This document shows positions 35,457-44,313 of a DNA stretch of 64,000 nucleotides, piece by piece. The position numbers and the translations under genes are program-made. Within the stretch, counting starts at the first letter, position 1. Every line of letters starts with the position of its first letter. Source of the DNA: Paenibacillus sacheonensis (GTDB lineage Bacteria; Bacillota; Bacilli; Paenibacillales; Paenibacillaceae); assembly GCF_009909195.1 (NCBI RefSeq), contig NZ_JAAAMU010000012.1, forward strand, positions 62,001-126,000, given 5' to 3'. Under the pieces are notes generated by a model. The model worked only from the letters and a program-made list of their open reading frames with translations, ran no database searches and had not been told where the DNA came from.

Positions 35457-35554
35457 ACGAACAAGCCTTTGTTTTATTTAGAAACCGTCCTGACGATGAC
35501 ATTCGTAAGCGGGAATTCCAAAACAGAGAGAGTACATAAAAGGAGAGAATCACA

Positions 35555-36520
35555 TTGACACAAGCTTACCCCCTGCAATTTAAACCGGAAATGAAAGAAC
35601 GGATCTGGGGCGGCCGCGCGCTCGAGCAATTCGGCCTCGACCTGCCGGAAGGCGCCATCGGCGAAGGCTGGATGATCGGCGACCATCCGAACGGCACGAC
35701 CAAAGTCATGAACGGCGCGCTGGCCGGCCTCGGCCTCGACGAAGTGCGCGAACGCTACGGACGCGTATTCTTCGGTACGAAAGGCTATGTCGAGAATGGC
35801 CGCTTCCCGCTGCTGATCAAGCTGCTGGACTGCAACGACGACCTGTCCATCCAGGTTCATCCGACCGATTCCTACGACCGCCTGCCGAAGGGCGAGCTGG
35901 GCAAGACGGAGATGTGGTACATCCTCGCCGCCGAACCGGGCGCTAAGATCATCTACGGGCTCAAAGACGGCGTCGACCGTCCGGCACTGGCCGCGGCCAT
36001 CGAAGAAGGCCGCGTCATGGATTGCCTGCAGGAAGTGCCCGTAGAGGCCGGCGACGCGTTCTACATTCCGGCCGGCACGATTCACGCGCTGTGCGCTGGC
36101 GTTGTCGTAGCGGAGATTCAGCAAAATTCCGATACGACGTACCGGGTGTTCGATTACAACCGCCCGGGTCTGGACGGTAAGCTCCGCGAGCTGCATGTCG
36201 AAGACTCCCTCAACGTGACCGCTTATGAAGGCGCCGGCGCAAGCCGCATGAAGACGGACGGCATCGGAGGCAACGAATGGCTGGCCATTGCGGAATCGCC
36301 GTATTTCATTGTCGAGAAAGGCCTCGTCCGCGCGCCGTGGAAGCTGGCAACCACGCCGGAATCCTTCGTCATTCTCGTCATCGCCGAAGGCGAAGGCACG
36401 CTTGGCTGGGACGGCGGCAAACAGGACGTGAAAGCGGGCGAATGCTTCCTGCTTCCGGCGAGCCTTGGCGGCTACGAGCTGGACGGCAGCATGACCGTGC
36501 TTCGCAGCGTAACGCCTTAA
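35555..36520 (+). CDS. manA: Mannose-6-phosphate isomerase, class I
   Basis: A 321-aa zinc enzyme interconverting mannose 6-phosphate and fructose 6-phosphate. Zinc-ligand motifs IQVHPTD (near 95-101), GKTEMWY and AGTIHAL are all present. ERIWGGRALEQFGLDLP is the usual start region. The start is a TTG at 35555 preceded by AGGAGAG. It could provide mannose phosphates for the envelope glycosylation genes further downstream, but the link is only proximity. A bidirectional terminator follows. Confidence 0.95.
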   Translation: MTQAYPLQFKPEMKERIWGGRALEQFGLDLPEGAIGEGWMIGDHPNGTTKVMNGALAGLGLDEVRERYGRVFFGTKGYVENGRFPLLIKLLDCNDDLSIQVHPTDSYDRLPKGELGKTEMWYILAAEPGAKIIYGLKDGVDRPALAAAIEEGRVMDCLQEVPVEAGDAFYIPAGTIHALCAGVVVAEIQQNSDTTYRVFDYNRPGLDGKLRELHVEDSLNVTAYEGAGASRMKTDGIGGNEWLAIAESPYFIVEKGLVRAPWKLATTPESFVILVIAEGEGTLGWDGGKQDVKAGECFLLPASLGGYELDGSMTVLRSVTP

Positions 36521-36625
36521 GCTAGGGTCGTTATCGCACAAGCAAGAAGGGTTGTTAAAGGCCATAGGGCAACAAGGCAAACAAAGAGAGCCGTTTCAGC
36601 GCACTTCCGGGCTGCTGCAGCAAAC

Positions 36626-36664
36626 AAAAACGACGTTTCCGTAAATACGGGACGTCGTTTTTTG
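36626..36664. terminator. Bidirectional terminator between manA and the lipoprotein gene
   Basis: AACGACGT-n-CCGT/ACGG-n-ACGTCGTT has T-tracts on both strands (TTTTTT on plus, TTTTTG on minus), fitting its place between convergent genes. Confidence 0.85.
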
Positions 36665-36670
36665 GTTCGC

Positions 36671-37543
36671 TCATTTATTCACGCGGACCACGTAAGGAGC
36701 CGTGATGACTTCGCCGCGATATTGAAACTGGGCCCACAGCTTATACGTGCCTGCCTTCGGAAACTCCGTATGGAACATGACGCTGGAGCCGGTGCTCATC
36801 TCGGCGGCGGCATGCACGTGCACGTATTGATTGGCGTTCTCGTCCAGGATCACGCAGTGGCCGAACGTGCCGAGATAAGGCTCGAGCACGATCCGCTCGC
36901 CCGTACCCGCTTTACTCAAGCTGAAATTCAGCATGGCCATCTCGCCTGCTTTGAACTCGCCCACCTCGGGCATCGCGGACAGCTTGATCTCGATGCCGTT
37001 CGAGACGACCGCTTCGGAACCGCTCGCGACGAGCGCCGTCGGGTCCGGCTCTGTCCCCAGGGCGTTCATCCAGGCTTTATGAACGGTCAGCCCTTTTCCG
37101 TCCGGCATGAATTCCGATACGAGCAGGAACGGCCCGCCGTGCGGGAAGGTCACCTTCACCCGAAACCGTCCCTCGCCCTCGTAAGTCGGATGAAGATGCT
37201 GGAACGAGGACAGGTCCTTGCTGACGACGATCAGATGCATCAGCTTCGTCATATCTTCCGCGAATTCATCGACCGGCTGCCCGGCTGGATTCCGGACCTG
37301 CAGCAGGAGCGAGGCCTCCTTGCCGGACTCCGGCTGACCTTCTTCCGCAGTCTCCGTCACTGTATAGCCTCGATCGGATACGTTCGTCATCTGACCCGCT
37401 TGCTGCAAATAATGAAGAAGCCCTTTCGCGGGCGGCCGAACCTCTACGCTGTTCATCGTCCCGCCTCCGCAGCCGCCGAGCAGCAAAACCAGCGCGGTTA
37501 CCATAACCATCGCTCCGTGAAGCGGCATTCGCTGCCTCTTCAT
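36671..37543 (-). CDS. Lipoprotein with two YtkA/FixH-like His-rich domains
   Basis: A 290-aa lipoprotein. The frame is open upstream inside the previous gene, but MKRQRMPLHGAMVMV at 37543 begins a signal peptide ending in the lipobox LLGGC. Two related beta-domains follow. The first contains MHLIVVSKDLSSFQHLHP; the second contains FGHCVILDENANQYVHVHA, giving paired histidines plus a cysteine. Such HxH-type segments are known from YtkA-like and copper-associated extracytoplasmic proteins, so metal binding is a reasonable inference. It starts four bases after the stop of the membrane-protein gene, so the two form an operon. Confidence 0.82.
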   Translation of the reverse strand: MKRQRMPLHGAMVMVTALVLLLGGCGGGTMNSVEVRPPAKGLLHYLQQAGQMTNVSDRGYTVTETAEEGQPESGKEASLLLQVRNPAGQPVDEFAEDMTKLMHLIVVSKDLSSFQHLHPTYEGEGRFRVKVTFPHGGPFLLVSEFMPDGKGLTVHKAWMNALGTEPDPTALVASGSEAVVSNGIEIKLSAMPEVGEFKAGEMAMLNFSLSKAGTGERIVLEPYLGTFGHCVILDENANQYVHVHAAAEMSTGSSVMFHTEFPKAGTYKLWAQFQYRGEVITAPYVVRVNK

Positions 37544-37547
37544 CGCC

Positions 37548-38612
37548 TCATCCCTTTGCAGGCGTCTTCTGCGCGGCGAGCAGCTGCAGCCCCATCGATA
37601 AAAGCGCAGCCTCGACGATCGAGCCTGCCCACAGCTCGGTCTCCCATCCGATCCCGTCCGAAATCGCCATCCAAGCATAATAAAAGCTCCACAGCGCAAT
37701 CGGCACGACCGCCGCGAGGATACGTTCGCCGGACACGCGTCCTTCCCGGACCCGAAGCACGCGATAGAGGATATCGCCGATCAGTCCGGCTCCAAGCGCG
37801 ATGAAGATGGAGGGATAGTTCTGGAAGCCGTCCAACACGTTCATCATCACCGTGATCAGCGCAAATAACAAGCCCATCGTGCCGATCGGCAGCTGCCAGC
37901 GCTTCATGAGCAGGAAGACGGGGAACATGTACACGACCGTATCGATCAAGATGTACGACAACCCGCGGAGTTGATTATTCTCGGCGATGAGGCCCCCGTC
38001 TCCGAACTGTACGGCATACCAGTCCACGGACGATGAAGCAGGCAAATTGTAACGGAACGCCCATGCATACATGAGGAAGAAGCTGACTGCGCCCGTCGTG
38101 GCAACGAGCGATAGAAAGATGGGCGTGAACGCCGACCATGTCGGCTTCTGCAGGGAAGCATGATGCCAGCCGGCGCGAAAAGGACTGGATAAGATCAAGA
38201 GAGCGCCGATAAGGAGAACAAGGTGCGTGGGACTAAGAAGCGCGGAAACGTTTTGTTCAATGCCGAATACGGTGTGCCAAATCATATCGCCCAAACCGCC
38301 AAGCAGGAAGATGAATACCCCTGCGAGTCCAAGTCCGTAACCGACCGGCACGGCTTCCCGCCAAGTCGAACCCGACTGGGTTTTCGAGCGATACAGCAGC
38401 CAGCCCATCCATATGGCCGATGCCATGAAACCCGAGTACAGAATCGCATGCCACGGAGTGAAGAACGTCTCCACGACGCCATGGTTATGCGCGAAACCAT
38501 CGACGAACACGCCTCCGATAAGCCAAATGCCGAACAGAATCGTGATGTATTCCTTGTTCGTGGACAATCGGACCTCCGGTCCTCTAGCTGCCGCTAACGA
38601 TACCTGCATCAT
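37548..38612 (-). CDS. Polytopic membrane protein, partner of the His-rich lipoprotein
   Basis: A 354-aa membrane protein with about nine hydrophobic segments. The open frame begins at 38732, but GGGAGG lies six bases before the ATG at 38612 (MMQVSLAAARG), the better start. Histidines fall at or near membrane edges (FAHNHGVVETFFTPWHAILY, DMIWHTVFG, LLSPTHLVLL), reminiscent of metal or heme sites. I do not recognise a named family. Coupling to the lipoprotein suggests a joint role in extracytoplasmic metal or redox handling. Confidence 0.78.
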   Translation of the reverse strand: MMQVSLAAARGPEVRLSTNKEYITILFGIWLIGGVFVDGFAHNHGVVETFFTPWHAILYSGFMASAIWMGWLLYRSKTQSGSTWREAVPVGYGLGLAGVFIFLLGGLGDMIWHTVFGIEQNVSALLSPTHLVLLIGALLILSSPFRAGWHHASLQKPTWSAFTPIFLSLVATTGAVSFFLMYAWAFRYNLPASSSVDWYAVQFGDGGLIAENNQLRGLSYILIDTVVYMFPVFLLMKRWQLPIGTMGLLFALITVMMNVLDGFQNYPSIFIALGAGLIGDILYRVLRVREGRVSGERILAAVVPIALWSFYYAWMAISDGIGWETELWAGSIVEAALLSMGLQLLAAQKTPAKG

Positions 38613-38721
38613 TATCCGCCTCCCATGTGTAAACATGAATTGCCATGCGCATGCAGACTGTGCCCGGCTGTATGTTCCAATTGTAACCGCATTCGGAGGC
38701 GAAAGAAAAGAGACTGCCGAA

Positions 38722-40002
38722 TCAATCGGCAATCTCTTCGCGGCCTCTCAGTACCCCCCGCGCCTCCAGGATCGAGACGATGGCAAAAGCGGCGAATATG
38801 GACATCAAGCACATGAGCGGATAACCATAGCGCCCGAAGGTAATAAATGGTAGATGAATGAACCAATAATAGACAAAGGGCAGCAGAATGGGCAGCACGA
38901 GCTTAAAGCGGCGCCGGAGCATCGTCAGGAGGATTCCCGCGAAGCCGGCCAGGACGTAGATCCAATGCACGACATTGATGGCCGGCCGCGGCAGTCCCGG
39001 AACCGGGCGGGAGTAGAACGGGTTCTCGAACAGCTGGATGGACTTGCCGACCGTAAACCAGTACGTATAGTCCAGCGTCTGATGCTTGAAGCCGTATGCG
39101 ATAAGCCTTTTGGCCGTCCGCTTCTGCTCGGTATCGTAGCCGGCGAACAGATTATTGCTGTCTCCCTTGTACTCCGGATACTGCTCGAAGAATCCCTTCG
39201 GCGGCGCGGCGCGCTCGATCAGCGCGCCCAGCAGCATCGGATTGCCCGTGGACTTCGTAAACGGAATGAACGCGTGAAAATCATTATAATTGCGAATCCA
39301 CCAAGGCGTGAGCAGCAGCATGCTGCAGGCGGCGACGATCGCCGTGTATTTGACGATCTCTCCCCAGCTGTAATTGCGGACGAGCCATAGGATAAGCAGG
39401 CAGACCGGAATCAGCGCGCACTGCGGCTTCACGTAACAGGCCAGCCCCAGCATGATGCCGGCAAAGACGTAAGCGCCCGCCGTTCGCCGCTTTACCGCGT
39501 ACAGAAAGCTCGCGATCAGCAACAAAAAGAGCAGTTTGAACGTCGATTCGGTTAGAATCGCACCGGAGGCGAACAAGTTCGGGATATACAGCGCATCGAG
39601 CAGCACCGCAGCGACGGCCACTCGCCTGCCCAGCGTCTCGCGGGCCAGGACGAAGATAAGATACACCGAGGCCGCCTGCATGAAGCACTGCAGCAGCCGG
39701 AAGCCCATGACCGCGGCGTCGCGTTCCAGGAACGTCATAAAGCCGCTCAGCATGACCGGAATGGCCGGCATGATGAAATTCGTCGGCTGCATGCCGCTGT
39801 TGTAGACGAGCGTTCCTTGTTCGACCAGCACCTGCGCGGAATACACGTACTTGACGTCATCGTTGTTGCGCAGTTCGTAGGAGCCCAGCAGGAAATGATC
39901 GCCCAGCCACAGCACGACTGCCATATGTACCAGAAGCACGGCCGCCATTACGATCCATATAAACATCCGCATGCGGGAGGTTTCCAAGCGTAGTGAAAAC
40001 AA
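38722..40002 (-). CDS. GT-C (GT39/PMT-like) membrane glycosyltransferase
   Basis: About 426 aa with 10 or more membrane helices and a first extracytoplasmic loop carrying the acidic pair ELRNNDDVKY (near residue 50), typical of GT-C enzymes that use polyprenyl-phosphate sugars. The frame opens with a TTG at 40020, but AAGGAG is six bases before a TTG at 40002, which is preferred. It diverges from the GT2, DUF2304 and EamA genes. Together they fit a three-component system in which this enzyme would transfer the sugar outside the membrane. Confidence 0.85.
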   Translation of the reverse strand: MFSLRLETSRMRMFIWIVMAAVLLVHMAVVLWLGDHFLLGSYELRNNDDVKYVYSAQVLVEQGTLVYNSGMQPTNFIMPAIPVMLSGFMTFLERDAAVMGFRLLQCFMQAASVYLIFVLARETLGRRVAVAAVLLDALYIPNLFASGAILTESTFKLLFLLLIASFLYAVKRRTAGAYVFAGIMLGLACYVKPQCALIPVCLLILWLVRNYSWGEIVKYTAIVAACSMLLLTPWWIRNYNDFHAFIPFTKSTGNPMLLGALIERAAPPKGFFEQYPEYKGDSNNLFAGYDTEQKRTAKRLIAYGFKHQTLDYTYWFTVGKSIQLFENPFYSRPVPGLPRPAINVVHWIYVLAGFAGILLTMLRRRFKLVLPILLPFVYYWFIHLPFITFGRYGYPLMCLMSIFAAFAIVSILEARGVLRGREEIAD

Positions 40003-40030
40003 AGAAAAGCTCCTTTCCAATAATCTAATA

Positions 40031-40070
40031 GTCTTTTATAATCGATTTCTATTATACTATATAAGATTCG
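40031..40070. promoter_or_regulatory. AT-rich divergent promoter region of the glycosylation locus
   Basis: Overlapping TATAAT- and TATACT-like hexamers occur in both orientations between the divergent GT-C and GT2 genes. Exact -35 partners were not resolved. Confidence 0.4.
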
Positions 40071-40120
40071 GCAAGAAGCAACCTCCGCAGCAACGCAGGA
40101 TAGAAAGAAGGTTTAACCGC

Positions 40121-40825
40121 ATGCAGCAGCAGCGCAACAGCGATATTTTGGTCATCATTCCGGCGTACAACGAAGAAGCGACGCTGGCCCGGACCGTCCA
40201 TGAGTTGAAGCGGCATACCCCATACGATTTCGTCGTCATCGACGACGGCTCCACCGACCGCACGCCCGATATTATCCGCAAGGAAGGGTTTCCTTCGCTG
40301 CGGCATGCCGTCAATCTCGGCATCGGCGGCTCCATGCAGAGCGGCTACAAATACGCGGCCCGCGGAGGATATACGTACGCGATCCAATTGGATGCGGACG
40401 GACAGCATCGCCCCGAGGACATCGAGAAGCTGGTCCGCGAAATCGGAAGCAGCGGCTGCGACATGGTCATCGGCTCGCGTTTCGTCGAGAAGAGCAGCTA
40501 TCGGGGCAGTCTTTCCCGGCGCCTCGGCATCTTATATTTCCACCAGCTGATCCGGCTCCTGACCGGCATTCCCGTCCATGATCCTACCTCCGGCTTCCGC
40601 ATCGTCGGCCGCGCGGCCATCGAGCAGTTCGCGCGTCACTATCCGACGGATTATCCCGAGGTCGAAGTTCTGGTCAGCTTGTCCAAGCGCGGCTTCCGCA
40701 TGAAGGAGATCAGCGTGGAGATGCGCAGCCGTCAAGGCGGCACATCCTCCATCAACTGGTCCAAATCGATTTATTACATGATGAAGGTAACCTTGTTCTC
40801 GCTCATTCGCAAAAGCTTCTCCTAA
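40121..40825 (+). CDS. GT2 polyprenyl-phosphate glycosyltransferase (DPM1-like)
   Basis: A 234-aa GT-A enzyme resembling dolichyl-phosphate mannose synthase. VIIPAYNEEATLARTV, VVIDDGSTDRT and the DxD in QLDADGQHRPEDI are clear. It has no C-terminal membrane helices; the end is a basic amphipathic stretch (MKVTLFSLIRKSFS). The start is the ATG at 40121 (MQQQRNSD), not the upstream frame opening at 39971. It would load a sugar from a nucleotide donor onto undecaprenyl phosphate. DUF2304 and EamA genes follow. Confidence 0.9.
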   Translation: MQQQRNSDILVIIPAYNEEATLARTVHELKRHTPYDFVVIDDGSTDRTPDIIRKEGFPSLRHAVNLGIGGSMQSGYKYAARGGYTYAIQLDADGQHRPEDIEKLVREIGSSGCDMVIGSRFVEKSSYRGSLSRRLGILYFHQLIRLLTGIPVHDPTSGFRIVGRAAIEQFARHYPTDYPEVEVLVSLSKRGFRMKEISVEMRSRQGGTSSINWSKSIYYMMKVTLFSLIRKSFS

Positions 40826-40858
40826 GCGGGAACGAATCTTCGAAAGGATCTGCAAGCC

Positions 40859-41221
40859 ATGAACCAGTTTGTCGCCATACTGATTACCGTCTTCTTCCTT
40901 GGGCTCATCATCTACTTTACAGTGACGCATAAGCTGAAGGACCGCTATGCGTTCTTGTGGCTCGTAACCGCCGCAGCCGGCGTCCTGGCGGCAGCCTGCA
41001 TTCCTCTGCTCAACCGGTTTGCCCTATGGATCGGCATCGCCTACATGCCCACGTTCGTGTTTCTCGTCACGATCATCTTCATTCTCGCCCTGCTCGTCCG
41101 GCAGACCATCAGCTTATCCAAGCAGGCGGATAAAATCAAAACCCTGACGCAGGAATTCGCCGTCATGGAGAAGAGGCTGCTGGAGCTGGTACGCAAGACG
41201 GAAGGACGTGAGCCGCTATGA
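40859..41221 (+). CDS. DUF2304 small membrane protein
   Basis: A 120-aa protein with three hydrophobic helices (about 5-25, 32-52, 60-82) and a charged C-terminal helix (SKQADKIKTLTQEFAVMEKRL), matching DUF2304. These genes commonly sit beside polyprenyl-phosphate glycosyltransferases, suggesting a helper that anchors or regulates the GT2 enzyme. AAAGGATCTG precedes the ATG. It overlaps the next gene by four bases (ATGA). Confidence 0.85.
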   Translation: MNQFVAILITVFFLGLIIYFTVTHKLKDRYAFLWLVTAAAGVLAAACIPLLNRFALWIGIAYMPTFVFLVTIIFILALLVRQTISLSKQADKIKTLTQEFAVMEKRLLELVRKTEGREPL

Positions 41222-41589
41222 ACGCCGTCCAATTCGTGCTGATTCTGGCGAACACGCTGATGCTCGTAACGGGGCAGTTCCTATGGAAATACGGGCTGAT
41301 GCAGCGCGACAAGCCGTTCGAATCGCTGCGCGCCATCCTGGAGCTGATGTTCTCGCCCTGGATACTCGGCGGCTTGTTCATTTACGGCTGCGCGACCGTC
41401 CTATGGCTCTTTATCGTATCCAAGGTCGATCTGGGCCTCGCGTACCCGATCCAAAGTCTCGCTTACATCATCTCCATCGTCGGCGCGTACTACCTGTTCG
41501 GCGAATCGTTGAACGGCCTGAAGATCGCCGGCTGCCTGCTCATCCTGGCAGGTGTCGCCTGTATCGGCCTGTCGGCCAAATACGCGTAA
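41218..41589 (+). CDS. Small EamA/SMR-type membrane protein (putative lipid-sugar flippase)
   Basis: A 123-aa four-helix membrane protein of the drug/metabolite transporter superfamily (VTGQFLWKYGL, AYPIQSLAYIISIVGAYYLFGE). Small proteins of this type, such as ArnE/ArnF, move undecaprenyl-phosphate sugars across the membrane. Coupling to the GT2 and DUF2304 genes supports the same job here. True SMR drug pumps are close in sequence, so the role rests on context. Confidence 0.82.
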   Translation: MNAVQFVLILANTLMLVTGQFLWKYGLMQRDKPFESLRAILELMFSPWILGGLFIYGCATVLWLFIVSKVDLGLAYPIQSLAYIISIVGAYYLFGESLNGLKIAGCLLILAGVACIGLSAKYA

Positions 41590-41605
41590 CCAGTACGCAA
41601 AGCAA

Positions 41606-41687
41606 ACAAAAGCACGACGCAAGCCGAAGCCGCCTGCAGCTGCGATTCGCAGACAGACGCCTAAGCTTGGTCGTGCTTTTTTGTCGA
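41606..41687 (+). terminator. Terminator after the EamA-type gene
   Basis: AAAGCACGAC-n-AAGC pairs with GCTTGGTCGTGCTTT, enclosing a large GC-rich loop and followed by TTTTTT. Confidence 0.75.
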
Positions 41688-41713
41688 TGCATCATCGCAC
41701 CTGTTAGCCGTGA

Positions 41714-42448
41714 TTATAAGTCTGCGTTCGGATCTTCGAGACCGCAGCTGTCGTCCGTGCACACTTGGCCGGTGCCACGGTTCGTCGATGACGGATCGAG
41801 CAGGATCAGCGGCTTCTCTTCTTCCCAGCACGTGTTCAGCACGTCGAGGAACACTTCGCTCGGCTGTGCGCCCGCAACCGCGTATTTGCGATTGATGACG
41901 TAGAACGGCACGCCGTTCGCGCCCAGCTGCGAGGCTTCGCGGCATTCCGCCTGCACCTCTTCCGTGAATTCGTCGCTGCTCAGCACCGCTTCGGCTTCCT
42001 TCGGATCCAATCCCAGCTCGGCAGCGATATCGATCAACGTCTCCATCCTACCGATCCGCTTGGAATCGGTAAAATACGCCTTGAACAGCAGCTCCGCCGC
42101 TTCCGTCCGCTTGCCGAACCGTCCGGCGTAATGGATCAGCCGATGGGCGTCGAGCGAATTGGCCGGATGCGCATGCTCGAAATTGTAGGTCAGCCCCAAT
42201 TCGGCCGCTTGCTGAACCAAATTCTCGTGCATCGCCTCGGACTGTTCCCGGCTGATGCCGTATTTCTTGGCGACAAGACCGTACGCATCCTGCTCCGGAT
42301 CCTTCTCCGCGTTCGGATCCAGTTGGAAGCTCCGATACACGACCTCGATCTCTTCCTTATGCGCGAACTTCGCAAGCCCCGCTTCAAAGCGCCGTTTACC
42401 GATATAACAGAACGGACAGGCAATATCGGACCATACTTCCACTTTCAT
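41714..42448 (-). CDS. DsbA-family oxidoreductase (FrnE-like)
   Basis: A 244-aa thioredoxin-fold protein of the cytoplasmic FrnE/2-hydroxychromene isomerase-like group. WSDIACPFCYIGKRRFE near the start carries the CPFC redox pair. An alpha-helical insertion follows, then GANGVPFYVINRKYAVAGAQ with the cis-Pro loop (GVPFY). It has no signal peptide. The frame opens at 42478, but a promoter lies at 42490-42519 and GGGAG precedes the ATG at 42448 (MKVEVWSD), so the shorter start is preferred. The C-terminus adds a cysteine pair (VCTDDSCGLEDP). Confidence 0.88.
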   Translation of the reverse strand: MKVEVWSDIACPFCYIGKRRFEAGLAKFAHKEEIEVVYRSFQLDPNAEKDPEQDAYGLVAKKYGISREQSEAMHENLVQQAAELGLTYNFEHAHPANSLDAHRLIHYAGRFGKRTEAAELLFKAYFTDSKRIGRMETLIDIAAELGLDPKEAEAVLSSDEFTEEVQAECREASQLGANGVPFYVINRKYAVAGAQPSEVFLDVLNTCWEEEKPLILLDPSSTNRGTGQVCTDDSCGLEDPNADL

Positions 42449-42489
42449 CTTCCCAATCACTCCCGTGCTCATAGTCATTCATGGACTGT

Positions 42490-42519
42490 ATTATACCTTC
42501 AACCTTCCTCCAGGTCGAA
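42490..42519 (-). promoter_or_regulatory. Promoter for the DsbA-like gene
   Basis: TTCGAC (42514-42519) and a consensus TATAAT (42490-42495) are 18 bases apart on the minus strand. Confidence 0.5.
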
Positions 42520-42616
42520 TCCTAACCGATGTCGGCCGACAGCGAAAGCAGGAGTCGCCGTCGCTGCCTAGAATTGTACATCCAAGACCATTCCAATTTC
42601 GAAAAGAGGCCTGACG

Positions 42617-43207
42617 GTGCGCAATAATATATTCATCGCGGAAGCGAATAGGCAAAGCTTCACTTGGGATAACGAACCGGAACGCTGGTCGTATACGGAG
42701 GACGGCGGACTCTTCGTGCTGGCGCCGGCGAAGGCCGACTATTATCAGGACCCTGCCGGTAAGCATATCGTCAGCTCCGCGCCGTTCCTGCACCGGCCGG
42801 CCGGGAGCTCCTTCGAGCTCACGACCAGGCTTGGCGCGGAGATGAAGCACCAGTACGACTCCGGCTGCCTGATGGTGCTCGCGGATGACCGAAACTGGGC
42901 CAAGCTGTGCTTCGAGCACAACGGGCGCTATGCGACGATCGTCTCCGTCGTGACGCAGGACGGCGTGTCGGACGATTGCAATTCCATGCGCGTCGACATC
43001 GACAAGCCTTATCTGCGCATCGCGAGAGCCGGTGCCTGCATCACCTTCCATTATTCGCTGGATGGCGAACGATGGGAACAGGTCCGATACTTCGGCATGA
43101 AGCTGCCGGACGCATGCCGGGTCGGCGTCGTGGCGCAGTCGCCGCAAGGAACGGGCTGCGCGGTCGAGTTCGATTTCCTTACGCTGACCGAACCCGCCGA
43201 CGAATAA
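42617..43207 (+). CDS. DUF1349 (concanavalin-like) domain protein
   Basis: A 196-aa protein with the beta-sandwich pattern of DUF1349: FTWDNEPERWSYTEDGGLFV at the start, KHQYDSGCLMV, WAKLCFEHNGRY and the ending GVVAQSPQGTGCAVEF. B. subtilis YteR-region proteins and yeast regulators share this fold; carbohydrate binding is suspected but unproven. The start is GTG at 42617 preceded by AAGAGG. No signal peptide. It is convergent with the aldo/keto reductase gene, with a shared terminator between them. Confidence 0.85.
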   Translation: MRNNIFIAEANRQSFTWDNEPERWSYTEDGGLFVLAPAKADYYQDPAGKHIVSSAPFLHRPAGSSFELTTRLGAEMKHQYDSGCLMVLADDRNWAKLCFEHNGRYATIVSVVTQDGVSDDCNSMRVDIDKPYLRIARAGACITFHYSLDGERWEQVRYFGMKLPDACRVGVVAQSPQGTGCAVEFDFLTLTEPADE

Positions 43208-43220
43208 CAGCCGTAGACGA

Positions 43221-43263
43221 CACAAGACCGCTTCCGATGATGATCGTCGGAAGCGGTCTTGTT
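43221..43263. terminator. Bidirectional terminator
   Basis: ACAAGACCGCTTCCGA pairs with TCGGAAGCGGTCTTGT between the convergent DUF1349 and aldo/keto reductase genes. Confidence 0.8.
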
Positions 43264-43275
43264 GAGCTGCGGCGT

Positions 43276-44271
43276 CTAGCCGCGCAGGATCGATTCGATG
43301 CCTGCCAGCTCGTCTTCCGTGAACGACAAGTTGTTCAGCGCCGCGACGTTGTCTTCGATCTGGCTGACGCGGCTTGCGCCGATCAGCGCCGATGTGACGC
43401 GTCCGCCGCGCAGCACCCAGGCAAGCGCCATCTGCGCCAGCGATTGGCCGCGCTCCTGCGCGATCGCGTTCAGCTTCTGCAGCTTCGCCACGACTTCCGG
43501 CGTGACTTGGCCTTCCTGCAGCGCGCCGGTCTTGCTGGCCGCGCGGGAATCGCCCGGAATGCTGCCGCCCAAGTATTTGTTCGTCAGCAGACCCTGCGCG
43601 AGCGGGCAGAATGCGATGCTGCCAACGCCATGCTCGTCCAGCACGTCCTGCACGCCGTTCTCGATCCAGCGGTCGAACATGTTGTAGCTCGGCTGATGAA
43701 TGAGCAGCGGGGTGCCCAGCTTCTTCATGATCGAGATCGCTTCCGCCGTTTGCTCCGCGCCATAGCTGGAGATGCCGACATAGAGGGCTTTGCCGGAACG
43801 AACCATATGATCCAGCGCGCCCATCGTTTCTTCGAGCGGCGTCTCCGGGTCGAAGCGGTGGGAGTAGAAGATATCGACGTAGTCCAGCTTCATCCGCTTT
43901 AAGCTTTGCTCCAGGCTGGCCATCAAATATTTACGCGAACCCCATTCGCCGTAAGGTCCCGGCCACATATAATAGCCTGCCTTGGACGAGATGATCATCT
44001 CGTCGCGGTACGGCTTGAAATCCGTCTGCATGATGCTGCCGAACATTTCTTCCGCAGATCCCGCCGGAGGACCGTAGTTGTTCGCCAGGTCGAAGTGGGT
44101 GATGCCGAGGTCGAACGCGCGGTGAAGCATGGCGCGGCCGTTCTCGTACGTGTCCACCCCGCCGAAATTATGCCAAAGTCCGAGTGAGATCGCGGGAAGC
44201 TTCAAGCCCGACTTGCCTACGCGATTATAAGTCATGGATGCATACCGTTCTGGATGGGCTGAATAGACCAC
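43276..44271 (-). CDS. Aldo/keto reductase, YghZ-like
   Basis: A 331-aa NADPH-dependent reductase. The start is a GTG at 44271, seven bases after AAGGAGAG, giving MVYSAHPERYASMTYNRVG; this matches the start of E. coli YghZ (L-glyceraldehyde 3-phosphate reductase) and the Kv-beta-like group. Conserved parts include SLGLWHNFGG, FDLANNYGPPAGSAEE with the catalytic Tyr, FYSHRFDPETPLEE and SALIGASRVSQIEDNV. Detoxification of small aldehydes is the likely role. Three 18-bp iterated motifs lie upstream. Confidence 0.92.
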   Translation of the reverse strand: MVYSAHPERYASMTYNRVGKSGLKLPAISLGLWHNFGGVDTYENGRAMLHRAFDLGITHFDLANNYGPPAGSAEEMFGSIMQTDFKPYRDEMIISSKAGYYMWPGPYGEWGSRKYLMASLEQSLKRMKLDYVDIFYSHRFDPETPLEETMGALDHMVRSGKALYVGISSYGAEQTAEAISIMKKLGTPLLIHQPSYNMFDRWIENGVQDVLDEHGVGSIAFCPLAQGLLTNKYLGGSIPGDSRAASKTGALQEGQVTPEVVAKLQKLNAIAQERGQSLAQMALAWVLRGGRVTSALIGASRVSQIEDNVAALNNLSFTEDELAGIESILRG

Positions 44272-44313
44272 GAATATCTCTCCTTCTACGATCCGTTTCG
44301 AATAGCTCAAACT

